The notes below the pieces were generated by a model. The model was not told the DNA's origin. It saw nothing but the letters and a program-made list of their open reading frames with translations, and did not search any database. From NCBI GenBank assembly GCA_041917055.1, contig JAYRYJ010000006.1, positions 62,001 through 126,000 on the forward strand: 64,000 nucleotides of DNA. Reading direction: 5' to 3'. The stretch's first letter is position 1; each line of letters starts with the position of its first letter. Source of the stretch: Pseudaquidulcibacter sp041917055 (GTDB lineage: Bacteria; Pseudomonadota; Alphaproteobacteria; Caulobacterales; Aquidulcibacteraceae). Below are positions 16,744 to 25,571 of this stretch, one piece after another. The position numbers were made by a program, and so were the translations under genes.

Positions 16744-19377
16744 ATGCAAGTTGTAATCGTTGAATCGCCTGCTAAGGCCAAAACAATCAATAAATATCTT
16801 GGAAGTGGTTATGACGTAATCGCGAGTTTTGGTCACGTTCGCGATTTGCCTTCTAAAGATGGCTCGGTCGAGCCTGAAAAAGATTTCGCCATGCATTTTG
16901 AGGCCGATGGGCGCGGCAAAGAACGCATTAAAGCCATTACTGACTTGGTCAAAAAGTCCGATGGCGTAATCCTTGCGACCGACCCTGATAGAGAGGGTGA
17001 GGCAATTTCTTGGCATATTGCTGAAATTCTCAAAGACAAGAAAATCGCGGGCAAAATTCCGGTTAAACGCGTAACTTTTAATGCCATTACCAAAAGCGCA
17101 ATTCTTGAGGCCATGGCAAACCCGCGCGAAATTAATCAAGAATTGGTCGATGCCTATCTTGCGCGGCGCGCGATTGATTATTTAGTGGGTTTTGAATTGT
17201 CGCCCGTGTTATGGCGCAAATTACCCGGTGCGCGTTCTGCGGGGCGGGTGCAATCGGTGACCCTTCGCCTTGTTGTTGAGCGCGAACAAGAAATTGAAAA
17301 TTTTGTTGCGATTGAATATTGGTCTGTTTCTGGTGTTGGCAAATCCGAAACTTCGGCACCATTTGATGTGCGCCTTGTGACGCTTGACGGAAAAAAACTT
17401 GGCAAGCATGACATAAAAACCGAAGCGCAAGCAAAAGCGGCGGTAGCAGCGATAAAAGCGGGTCAATTTGTGGTATCAAGCCTTGAGCAAAAGCCGCAAA
17501 AGCGCAATCCTTATGCGCCTTTTACAACTTCAACACTTCAACAAGAAGCCGCGCGCAAATTGGGCTTTTCCACAAAACGCACGATGGATATTGCGCAAAA
17601 ACTTTATGAAGGTGTTGATATTGGTGGCGAAACCGTCGGCCTAATAACTTATATGCGTACTGATGGCGTTGATATGGCGCCCGAAGCCATTCAGGGCGCA
17701 AGAAATTATATTGAAGATAAGTTTGGCACGCCATTTTTACCGCCACGCCCACGCCTTTATCAATCAAAAGCCAAAAACGCTCAAGAAGCACACGAGGCCA
17801 TTCGCCCAACCGATATGTGGCGCGAACCGTCCCGCCTACGTCTTGATCCCGATATGGCGAAACTTTATGATTTGATTTGGAAACGCGCCATTGCCTCGCA
17901 AATGGAGGCCGCCGAATTTTTGCGCACCACAATTGATATTGAAAACTCTGATAAAACCCTGGGTCTTCGCGCCACCGGGCAAGTTGTGGTTTTTGAAGGC
18001 TATCAAGCCCTGTATCAAGAAGGCTATGACGAAAAGCAAGATGATGAATCTGCGCGCCTTCCGGTCTTAAAAATCGGGGAGAATATCAAGGTTTCCGATA
18101 TAAAAGAAACTCAACATTTCACCGAACCACCAGCAAGATATTCCGAAGCGACTTTGGTCAAAAAAATGGAAGAATTGGGGATTGGTCGCCCTTCGACTTA
18201 TGCTTCAACCCTATCCGTCTTGCAAGACCGCGAATATATGCGCCTTGAAAAAGGGCGCTTTCACCCTGAAACCAAAGGGCGATTGGTTATTGCCTTCCTT
18301 GAAAGTTTCTTTGGCAAATATGTCGAATATGATTTCACGGCATCATTAGAAGAAAAATTGGACGAGGTTTCGGCGGGAAATTTGGAATGGAAAAACCTCC
18401 TGCGGGAATTTTGGAATGATTTCCACGCAGGCATTACCGATATGAATGATGTTCGCATCACTCAGGTAATTGATTCGTTGAATGAAAAGCTTGAAACCTA
18501 TCTTTTTCCGAAGATTGACGGCCAAAATACCCGCACTTGCCCTTCTTGTGGTAATGGAAATCTAAGCCTTAAAATTTCGAAATACGGTTCATTTACAGGT
18601 TGTTCAAACTATCCGGAATGCAAATACACACGCCAATTAGGCGTCGATAGCGACGATAAGGCCAAAGCCGAAGATGGCGACCAAAACCTTGGCACCGACC
18701 CTAAAAGTGGCCTTGATGTTTTCCTAAGAATTGGTCGTTTTGGGCCTTATGTGCAATTGGGCGAAGATCCACCGAAGGAAATCAAAGAAAAGCCAAAACG
18801 CGCAAGCCTTCCCAAAATTTGGTCACCCGATGTGATGAATTTGGATAAAGCGCTTATGCTTTTGAATTTGCCGCGTGTTATTGGTGTTCACCCTGAAACC
18901 AATTCCGAAATCACGGCGAATTTCGGGCGCTTTGGCCCCTATATTTATTGTGACGGAACTTATGCCAATCTCAAAGATGCCAATGATGTTTTTGAAATTG
19001 GTCTTAATCGCGCCGTCACTTTAATCGCCGAAAAGAAAGCAGGCGGCGGCAGACCGCAAAGAAGCGCACCCGCTGCATTAAAAGAATTTGGCAATAATGC
19101 CGAAGGTGTGGCGGTCAAACTTATGGATGGGCGCTATGGCGCTTATGTAACCGACGGCACAACCAATGCGACCTTGCCAAAAGACATTTCACAAGACGCT
19201 TTGACCCTTGAAATCGCAATTGGCCTTATTGAAGCGCGCGCCGCATTGGGGCCTTCAAAAAAAGGTAAAAAACCTTTGCGAAAAGCGGCGGCAAAACCCG
19301 CCGCGAAAAAAGCTGCACCCAAAAAAGCGCCTGCTAAAAAGACTGCTGCGAAAACTGCTAAAAAGGCGAAAACTTGA
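16744..19377 (+). CDS. topA: DNA topoisomerase I
   Basis: 877 residues, type IA topoisomerase that relaxes negative supercoils. The Toprim domain (VIVESPAKAKTI at the start, ATDPDREGEAISWHI near 79-93) provides the acidic metal site. The catalytic tyrosine is Tyr303 in GLITYMRTDGVD. A four-Cys zinc finger (CPSCGNG ... GCSNYPECKY) follows near residue 600. Three topoisomerase C-terminal repeat units with GRFGPY or GRYGAY motifs come after. The last ~40 residues are a Lys/Ala-rich tail (AAKPAAKKAAPKKAPAKK) like those of other alphaproteobacterial TopA. The stop overlaps the rnr start. Confidence 0.97.
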   Translation: MQVVIVESPAKAKTINKYLGSGYDVIASFGHVRDLPSKDGSVEPEKDFAMHFEADGRGKERIKAITDLVKKSDGVILATDPDREGEAISWHIAEILKDKKIAGKIPVKRVTFNAITKSAILEAMANPREINQELVDAYLARRAIDYLVGFELSPVLWRKLPGARSAGRVQSVTLRLVVEREQEIENFVAIEYWSVSGVGKSETSAPFDVRLVTLDGKKLGKHDIKTEAQAKAAVAAIKAGQFVVSSLEQKPQKRNPYAPFTTSTLQQEAARKLGFSTKRTMDIAQKLYEGVDIGGETVGLITYMRTDGVDMAPEAIQGARNYIEDKFGTPFLPPRPRLYQSKAKNAQEAHEAIRPTDMWREPSRLRLDPDMAKLYDLIWKRAIASQMEAAEFLRTTIDIENSDKTLGLRATGQVVVFEGYQALYQEGYDEKQDDESARLPVLKIGENIKVSDIKETQHFTEPPARYSEATLVKKMEELGIGRPSTYASTLSVLQDREYMRLEKGRFHPETKGRLVIAFLESFFGKYVEYDFTASLEEKLDEVSAGNLEWKNLLREFWNDFHAGITDMNDVRITQVIDSLNEKLETYLFPKIDGQNTRTCPSCGNGNLSLKISKYGSFTGCSNYPECKYTRQLGVDSDDKAKAEDGDQNLGTDPKSGLDVFLRIGRFGPYVQLGEDPPKEIKEKPKRASLPKIWSPDVMNLDKALMLLNLPRVIGVHPETNSEITANFGRFGPYIYCDGTYANLKDANDVFEIGLNRAVTLIAEKKAGGGRPQRSAPAALKEFGNNAEGVAVKLMDGRYGAYVTDGTTNATLPKDISQDALTLEIAIGLIEARAALGPSKKGKKPLRKAAAKPAAKKAAPKKAPAKKTAAKTAKKAKT

Positions 19378-21635
19378 AACGGCACAAGCCCCAAAACCCA
19401 ATTTTAGACAAAAAGTCGCTTCTCGAATTTATCAAGACCCATTCCCATGTTCAAAAGCGCGATATAGCCGCGCATTTTGGTATTAAGGGCGATGAAAGAC
19501 GAAAATTAAATGCACTTTTGCGCGATTTAGACGCAACGGGCGAATTGAACTTGAAACGCCGCAAAGAAGTTTCATCTTTTGATGCACCGCCAAAATCCGG
19601 TATTTACCAAGCGACTGAAATCGATGAAAATGGCGATTTATGGTGCAAACAAGTAGGGCAAGATGGGTTAATCGGCGAAAAAATCCTGATTGCGACATCA
19701 TTTGCCAAACACCGCGACGAAGCGGTGGGAATAAATGAAAGATTTGTCGGCCTTGCGCGTAAATCAAAACACGAAGACAGATTTGAAATAAAGGTCATAA
19801 AGCGCCTTGGGGCACAAGTTTCGCGCATTTTCGGTGTGCTTCACCTTGAACCAGGGCAAGTCGGGCGCATTGTGCCCGCAGACAGGCGCAATAAAAACGA
19901 ATTAATGGTCCTGCCACAGAATTTAAATGATGCAAAAAATGGTGATTTGGTCGCGGTTCGCGAATTGCCCGGTCGTGGCTATGGTCCAAAAAAATGCGAA
20001 GTTCTTGAAATTTTCGGCGCAATCACCGACCCTAAAGCCGCAAGCATTCTGGCAATTGCCGCGCATAATATTCCGTTCGGCTTTACCGATGAAGAAGAAG
20101 CACAGGCAAATGATGCGAAACCTGCCGAACTTGAATATCGCACTGATTTAAGAAATATCCCACTTGTCACCATCGATCCTGATGATGCGCGCGATCATGA
20201 TGATGCGGTCTTTGCCGAGAAAACTGCAAAAGGCCATAAAATTTGGATCGCGATTGCCGATGTTGCGCATTACGTTGAACACGGTTCGCCGCTTGATAAA
20301 GGCAGTTTAAAACGTGGTAATTCGGTTTATTTCCCCGATCGCGTTGTTCCTATGTTGCCGTTTAAATTATCTGCGGATTTGTGCTCCTTGCGCGAAAATG
20401 AAGATAGGGCGTGTTTAGCGGTCGAGATTAATGTCGATAATGATGGGAATTTGCAATCCTATCATTTTGTGCGCGGTCTTATGCGTTCGGTTGCGCGCCT
20501 TACTTATACAATGGCGCAAGAGGCAATTGACGGCAAACCAAATGAAAAAACCGCCCCTATTTTGGAAACGGTCTTAAAACCGCTTTGGGCGGCTTATGAT
20601 GCGCTTAAGAATGAACGCGCTAAACGCGAACCTTTGGAAATTGAATCGTCTGAAAAGCGAATAATTTTATCACCCGAAGGCAAGGTCGAAAGTATTTCGC
20701 GCAAAGAAAGATTTGATGCCCATAGATTGATTGAAGAATTTATGATTTTGGCAAATGTGTGCGCCGCAAGTGCAATTGCCGCGAAAAACCTGCCATTGGT
20801 TTATCGCGTCCATGATGTGCCAAGCGCAACTAAAATCGCCTCACTTAGTGATTATCTCGCGGCGGTAAGTATTAAATGGACCAAGGGCGAAACAATTCGC
20901 CCGTCTCGCTTTAATCGAATTCTTGAAATTGCCCGCAATACTGAGAATTTTGATTCAATCAATGATATGGTTTTGCGCACACAGGCACAGGCGGTTTATG
21001 ATACGGATAATATCGGGCACTTTGGCTTGAGTTTGCAAAAATATGCGCATTTCACAAGCCCGATAAGAAGATATGCCGATTTATGCGTTCACCGTGCTTT
21101 GATTGATGGACTTAATCTTGGTGGCGATGGTTTCAAAACCGCGCCCAAAGTCGAAGAATTACAAAGAATTTCCCAAGCGATTTCCGATTGCGAACGCCGC
21201 GCTATGGCCGCCGAACGCGATGCCACCGATAGATATGTTGCCGCCTTTTTATCCGAACGTGTTGGTGCAATTTTTGATGGGCGTATTGCAAGTGTCACGG
21301 GCTTTGGCGTTTTCGTTAAACTTGACGAAACCGGCGCCGATGGTTTGGTTCCGGTTTCCCATTTAGGCGAAGAATATTTCTTTTTAGACGAAGCCGCCCA
21401 TGCATTAATCGGCACGCAAAGCGGCGATAGATGGGAATTGGGAATGCGGGTTCGTGCGCGCCTTTTAGAGGCCGCACCAATCACCGGCGGCTTGATGTTT
21501 GACATCGTCTCAGACCCCAAAAAAGGCCCAATCCCCAAAGGCCGAAATATTGCGCCCAACAAATTCGACCGCCAAAGACGCGGCAAACGACCGCCATTAC
21601 CCAAACACAAGCGCCCCAACAAGAAACGCCGCTAG
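19374..21635 (+). CDS. rnr: ribonuclease R
   Basis: 753 residues, 3'-5' exoribonuclease of the RNB/RNase II family that degrades structured RNA. It starts with TTG in the overlapping TTGA with the topA stop. Domains in order: N-terminal helix-turn-helix (DIAAHFGI), two cold-shock domains, the RNB core with TIDPDDARDHDDAV (acidic metal ligands) and SPIRRYADLCVHRALI near residue 560, and an S1 domain (GVFVKLDETGADGLVPVSHL). The C-terminus is basic (RQRRGKRPPLPKHKRPNKKRR-like), typical for RNA binding. Confidence 0.96.
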   Translation: MKRHKPQNPILDKKSLLEFIKTHSHVQKRDIAAHFGIKGDERRKLNALLRDLDATGELNLKRRKEVSSFDAPPKSGIYQATEIDENGDLWCKQVGQDGLIGEKILIATSFAKHRDEAVGINERFVGLARKSKHEDRFEIKVIKRLGAQVSRIFGVLHLEPGQVGRIVPADRRNKNELMVLPQNLNDAKNGDLVAVRELPGRGYGPKKCEVLEIFGAITDPKAASILAIAAHNIPFGFTDEEEAQANDAKPAELEYRTDLRNIPLVTIDPDDARDHDDAVFAEKTAKGHKIWIAIADVAHYVEHGSPLDKGSLKRGNSVYFPDRVVPMLPFKLSADLCSLRENEDRACLAVEINVDNDGNLQSYHFVRGLMRSVARLTYTMAQEAIDGKPNEKTAPILETVLKPLWAAYDALKNERAKREPLEIESSEKRIILSPEGKVESISRKERFDAHRLIEEFMILANVCAASAIAAKNLPLVYRVHDVPSATKIASLSDYLAAVSIKWTKGETIRPSRFNRILEIARNTENFDSINDMVLRTQAQAVYDTDNIGHFGLSLQKYAHFTSPIRRYADLCVHRALIDGLNLGGDGFKTAPKVEELQRISQAISDCERRAMAAERDATDRYVAAFLSERVGAIFDGRIASVTGFGVFVKLDETGADGLVPVSHLGEEYFFLDEAAHALIGTQSGDRWELGMRVRARLLEAAPITGGLMFDIVSDPKKGPIPKGRNIAPNKFDRQRRGKRPPLPKHKRPNKKRR

Positions 21636-21673
21636 AGGTTTTCATTTTCGGTTTTGTTTGTTAAAGGCGGATT

Positions 21674-22279
21674 ATGTATCTGATTGTCGGTCTTGGAAAC
21701 CCCACCAAACAATATGAAAATAATCGCCATAATATCGGCTTTATGGCGGTTGATGCAATTGCGCGCGAATTCAAATTCGGCATGGAAAAAACAAAATTCC
21801 AAGGCGAATTTCGTGACGGGACAATCAATGGCGAAAAATGCATAATCCTAAAGCCACAAACCTATATGAATAATTCAGGTTCGGCGGTCGGTGCTTTTTC
21901 GACTTTTTTCAAAATTCCTTCGAAAAACATCATAGTCTTTTATGATGAAATCGAAATTGAACCCGGTCGTTGCCGCGTGAAAATCGGTGGCGGAAATGCG
22001 GGTCACAATGGCCTTAAATCAATATCCGCGCATTTATCGGGCGAATATAAAAAAGTAAGAATGGGAATTGGTCACCCAGGCAAAGAAAAAGTCATCGGTC
22101 ACGTTCTAAGCGATTTTTCGGCTTCAGATTTTGAATGGGTCGATAGATTATGTGTAGCAGTCGCCAAAAACACCCCTTTCCTTCTATCTAATGAGCACGA
22201 TAAATTCCAAACCGAAGTCTCAAAACTCGCGCCACCACCAGAAGTGCCAAGCTGGCTACGCGGTGGCAAATCGGAATAA
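21674..22279 (+). CDS. pth: peptidyl-tRNA hydrolase
   Basis: 201 residues. It cleaves peptidyl-tRNA released from stalled ribosomes. The family signature is at the start (LIVGLGNPTKQYENNRHNIG), with the catalytic His in RHNIG, followed by KPQTYMNNSG, FYDEIEIEPG and GNAGHNGLKSI. The extended C-terminal tail (PPPEVPSWLRGG) is seen in several alphaproteobacterial homologues. Confidence 0.96.
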   Translation: MYLIVGLGNPTKQYENNRHNIGFMAVDAIAREFKFGMEKTKFQGEFRDGTINGEKCIILKPQTYMNNSGSAVGAFSTFFKIPSKNIIVFYDEIEIEPGRCRVKIGGGNAGHNGLKSISAHLSGEYKKVRMGIGHPGKEKVIGHVLSDFSASDFEWVDRLCVAVAKNTPFLLSNEHDKFQTEVSKLAPPPEVPSWLRGGKSE

Positions 22280-22299
22280 CCCCACTTTCGTAAGCAATT

Positions 22300-22378
22300 G
22301 ATTCCTAAGCTGCAAAAATGATTCGTACTGATTCGGTTTTTGATTCGGTGTGAATCTTTCGTTAACTTTATTTGATTC
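22300..22378. promoter_or_regulatory. cluster of six GANTC sites upstream of ccrM
   Basis: GANTC, the target of CcrM, occurs at 22300, 22320, 22330, 22342, 22352 and 22374: six sites in 79 bp, where chance would give well under one. The intervals (20, 10, 12, 10, 22) are close to multiples of one helical turn. In Caulobacter, methylation of GANTC sites in the ccrM leader lowers its transcription, giving a cell-cycle switch. A similar autoregulatory promoter is inferred here. GTTAACTTTATTTGAT at 22361-22376 loosely resembles a CtrA box but is imperfect. Confidence 0.75.
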
Positions 22379-22453
22379 TAATAGCTCCAACTGAGAAGCG
22401 CAAAATGCGCCGCTTACCGAAGAAATCGGGCATTGATTTTAACGGGGGCGCAT

Positions 22454-23536
22454 TTGACCAAAGATATAGAGAACCGCATTCATTTAGGCGATTGTATTGA
22501 AATTATGAAATCACTTCCGGCAGGCTGTGCCGATATGATTTTTGCAGATCCGCCATATAATTTGCAATTAGGTGGTGATTTAACCCGCCCAGATAATTCC
22601 AAAGTTGATGCAGTCGATGATGATTGGGACAAATTTGATGATTTCGCCGCATATGACAAATTCACCCGCGAATGGTTGAAAGCGGCACGCCATTGCCTTT
22701 CTGATACAGGAACAATCTGGGTAATCGGTTCATATCATAATATCTTCCGCGTCGGCGCGATTTTGCAAGATTTAGGATATTGGATATTAAATGACGTGAT
22801 TTGGCGCAAAACCAATCCTATGCCGAATTTCAAAGGCACAAGATTTACAAACGCTCATGAGACAATGATTTGGGCAACTAAATCGCCAAATCAAAAACGC
22901 TATACTTTCAATTATGACGCGCTCAAAGTTCTTAATGATGATTTGCAAATGCGTTCCGATTGGTCAATCCCTATCTGTTCAGGTGGCGAACGCCTTAAAG
23001 ACAATAATGGCAAAAAAGTTCACCCGACGCAAAAACCAGAAGCCTTATTGCACCGCATTTTAATGGCGGCAACCAAGCCAAATGATTTGGTTTTAGATCC
23101 ATTTTTCGGTTCGGGAACAACCGGTGCAGTCGCCAAATCCTTGGGTCGTCGTTGGATTGGCCTAGAGCGTGATGAAAATTATGCCTTAGCGGCGAACCAA
23201 AGAATTGCCCAAGTTACAACGGGAACACTTGCGGACGTAACACCATTAAAATCTAAAAAGGAAGAAGTTCGCATTCCATTTGGCAATTTGGTTGAACAAG
23301 GTCTTTTACGCGCAGGTGACGCAATTTATTCGCCAAAGGGCGATTTTTCGGCGCGGGTTCGTGCCGATGGTTCTATCATGCTTGGCGATGCAATTGGTTC
23401 AATTCATAGAATTGGTGCAAAAGCCCAAAGTTCGCCGGCATGCAATGGTTGGACCTATTGGCATTTCAAAAGCGACGCTGGGCTTTTGCCAATCGATTTC
23501 CTTCGCCATCAAGTAAGAAAGAGCATGGCGGCATAA
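22454..23536 (+). CDS. ccrM: GANTC-specific adenine-N6 DNA methyltransferase CcrM
   Basis: 360 residues from TTG at 22454, which has GGGGG five nt upstream; a TTG at 22433 is also in frame. It methylates A in GANTC and controls cell-cycle transcription in alphaproteobacteria. Motif IV DPPY is near residue 32, and motif I FGSGTT near residue 220, so the order is the beta class. HPTQKPEALLHRI precedes motif I. The C-terminal ~85 residues (GLLRAGDAIYSPKGDFSARV ... NGWTYWHF) form the extra domain that is characteristic of CcrM and needed for DNA recognition. The upstream region is dense in its own target sites. Confidence 0.96.
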   Translation: MTKDIENRIHLGDCIEIMKSLPAGCADMIFADPPYNLQLGGDLTRPDNSKVDAVDDDWDKFDDFAAYDKFTREWLKAARHCLSDTGTIWVIGSYHNIFRVGAILQDLGYWILNDVIWRKTNPMPNFKGTRFTNAHETMIWATKSPNQKRYTFNYDALKVLNDDLQMRSDWSIPICSGGERLKDNNGKKVHPTQKPEALLHRILMAATKPNDLVLDPFFGSGTTGAVAKSLGRRWIGLERDENYALAANQRIAQVTTGTLADVTPLKSKKEEVRIPFGNLVEQGLLRAGDAIYSPKGDFSARVRADGSIMLGDAIGSIHRIGAKAQSSPACNGWTYWHFKSDAGLLPIDFLRHQVRKSMAA

Positions 23537-23570
23537 TTGATTTAACCATTCAAATATGCCAAATTAATGC

Positions 23571-24155
23571 GTGGCAAAAATCCCCAATCATTTGAGAGCA
23601 CGGCTGAAAAGCGCCAATTCATTGGCCCTTGTTGCCGTGCCAAATGCGCCTCTTTCGCTTAAACGTGACACAGAGGCCATTGCCATTAAATTTTTGGAAA
23701 AAAGCCGCGGACGCGGCCTATATTCGCCTGAAAAAGCGCTCGGTAAATGTCTTTCGGGATTTGAAAACAAAGGCAAAAGCGGCAATAATAAATCGTTACA
23801 AGCCCTAAAAGGCAATTGGACCAATATTGTCGGCGAAAAACTCGCAGCACTTTGCACACCCGAAGCAATAAAAGGCAAATCCTTGGTATTGCGCGCAATC
23901 GGCGCGGCAACACCATTGTTACAAATGCGCAATCGCGAGATTTTGGGATTGGCATCCTTGGCAAGTGGCGTGAATTTCACGAAAATCAGTTTCATTCAAG
24001 CAAAACCCGAAAAACCGCAAAAAAACCGCGTCTTTACACCCCTTGATGCCGCGCAAAGCAATGAGGTTGAAAACCGTATTGCAAATATTCAATCGGATCG
24101 CCTTAAAAATGCCATTCGTATGCTTAATACCGCAATCAATAACTTGCCTAAATAG
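23571..24155 (+). CDS. DUF721 / DciA-like protein
   Basis: 194 residues starting with GTG. The DUF721 core lies near residues 80-125: W..IVGEKLAALCTPEAI, KGKSLVLRA and PLLQMRNREIL. DciA-type DUF721 proteins help load the replicative helicase DnaB in bacteria lacking DnaC; the core pattern fits but the alphaproteobacterial branch has a longer N-terminus. In alphaproteobacteria this gene is usually next to dsbA and smc, as here. Confidence 0.8.
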   Translation: MAKIPNHLRARLKSANSLALVAVPNAPLSLKRDTEAIAIKFLEKSRGRGLYSPEKALGKCLSGFENKGKSGNNKSLQALKGNWTNIVGEKLAALCTPEAIKGKSLVLRAIGAATPLLQMRNREILGLASLASGVNFTKISFIQAKPEKPQKNRVFTPLDAAQSNEVENRIANIQSDRLKNAIRMLNTAINNLPK

Positions 24156-24197
24156 CGAAAAAGTCTAGTTTCTCAACTGATTCAAAGGAATAGAACA

Positions 24198-24866
24198 ATG
24201 CAATTCAAATTTTCAAAACGTGCCGCATTAATATCAATGGCAATTATCGGCCTTTCGTCTTTTGGCCTTGTCACTTCATGTAATAAAGGCGCAAGCAATA
24301 GCAAATTTGAACAGGCTTTTGACATACCCGAAGGTTCAAAAGACGCAAAGGTTGTCTTGGTCGAATATGCATCAGTAATGTGCCCACATTGCGCGACATT
24401 TCAGCACGAAGTTTTGCCGACAATCAAGGAAAAATACGTCAAAACCGGAAAAGTGCGCTATATTTTCCGCGAATTCCCAACTGCTCCTGTCAATCTTGCA
24501 ATGGCCGGTCATTTAATGGCGCGTTGCGTTGACCCATCAAAACGTGAGGCTTTAATCGATACATTGATGGGGCAACAAAAAGAAATTTTCCAAGCGGCAC
24601 AAGGCGCGGGTGGCGTGAAACAAGCGTTTTTGAATATTGCGGCATCAGCAGGTATGAGCGATGCAGAGTTTGACAAATGCATGGAAAACAAAGAAAAATT
24701 GAAAATCCTTGCCGATATTCATAAACAAGGTGCGGAAGTCGATAAAATCGACGGCACGCCTTCATTTTTCGTTAATGGCGCAAAAATTGATGGTCCGGTC
24801 GGTCGTGAATATAATGCCGATGACATATCAAAAGCATTGGACGCCGAACTCGCTAAAACTAAATAA
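24198..24866 (+). CDS. DsbA-family thiol oxidoreductase, lipoprotein
   Basis: 222 residues. The signal ends in a lipobox (LVTSC, Cys28), so it is probably anchored to a membrane facing the periplasm. The thioredoxin-like domain has the active site CPHC at 62-65 (VEYASVMCPHC) and the cis-Pro loop KIDGTPSFFVNG near 185-196. Between them lies the DsbA helical insertion. The family makes or reshuffles disulfides in exported proteins. It directly precedes a second DsbA-like gene with a different active site. Confidence 0.9.
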   Translation: MQFKFSKRAALISMAIIGLSSFGLVTSCNKGASNSKFEQAFDIPEGSKDAKVVLVEYASVMCPHCATFQHEVLPTIKEKYVKTGKVRYIFREFPTAPVNLAMAGHLMARCVDPSKREALIDTLMGQQKEIFQAAQGAGGVKQAFLNIAASAGMSDAEFDKCMENKEKLKILADIHKQGAEVDKIDGTPSFFVNGAKIDGPVGREYNADDISKALDAELAKTK

Positions 24867-24878
24867 ACTCTGATACTT

Positions 24879-25571
24879 ATGGATATTTCCTCACACATTT
24901 CCCCGAAAAGCAGAATGCGCCTAAAATCATTAGGCGCAGTCGCGCTTTTATTGGCAATTATTCCTGTCGCATCTCAATCAAAGGGCAAAGACCCAAATAT
25001 TGGTGAAGCTTATTTGGGAAATGCAAATTCCAAAGTGGTTTTGGTGGAATATGGTTCGCTGACCTGTGGACATTGCGCTGATTTGGCGACAAAAGTTATG
25101 CCAATTATCAAAAAGAAATATATTGATAGCAATAAAATCAAATATGTTTTTCGAACTTTGCCGACACAACCTGCCGCACTTTCAATCGGTTTACAAGTTA
25201 TCGCCGATTGTGCGGGTGGACAAAACCGTTATGAATTGATTGATGAATTTTATCACCAGCAAGACGCAATTTCGGCGGCTTCTGCTTCCGCGAATGGGGC
25301 TTTGAAATTTGCCCTAAGATTGGCGAAAACCCGTGTTGGCCTCGACGAAAATAAAGCAAAAGCCTGCCTGCAAGATTCCAATATGATTAGCAAAATCCAA
25401 AGCGTGGCGGAATGGGGCGACAACACATATAAATTAACCGGCACGCCGACACTTTTGATAAATGGTAAGGATATTGATCCTTTGAACGCAAACCAATTCA
25501 CCGTCGAATTTCTTAGCAAATCGATTGATGCGGCTCTGGCAACTAAGCCGCAAAAAGGCAAGAAAAAGTGA
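24879..25571 (+). CDS. second DsbA-family thiol oxidoreductase
   Basis: 230 residues with an uncleaved or cleavable hydrophobic N-terminus (VALLLAIIPVASQS) and no lipobox. Active site CGHC at about 63-66 (VEYGSLTCGHC), cis-Pro loop LTGTPTLLINGK. CGHC is more often seen in isomerase-like or more oxidising proteins, so the pair with the CPHC enzyme may divide tasks. The stop overlaps the smc start (GTGA), giving translational coupling of an envelope enzyme with a chromosome protein. This layout is conserved in alphaproteobacteria. Confidence 0.88.
   Translation: MDISSHISPKSRMRLKSLGAVALLLAIIPVASQSKGKDPNIGEAYLGNANSKVVLVEYGSLTCGHCADLATKVMPIIKKKYIDSNKIKYVFRTLPTQPAALSIGLQVIADCAGGQNRYELIDEFYHQQDAISAASASANGALKFALRLAKTRVGLDENKAKACLQDSNMISKIQSVAEWGDNTYKLTGTPTLLINGKDIDPLNANQFTVEFLSKSIDAALATKPQKGKKK

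Noticed and set aside
22361..22376. CtrA binding site before ccrM
   Set aside because: GTTAACTTTATTTGAT matches only one half-site of TTAA-N7-TTAA; too weak to call.
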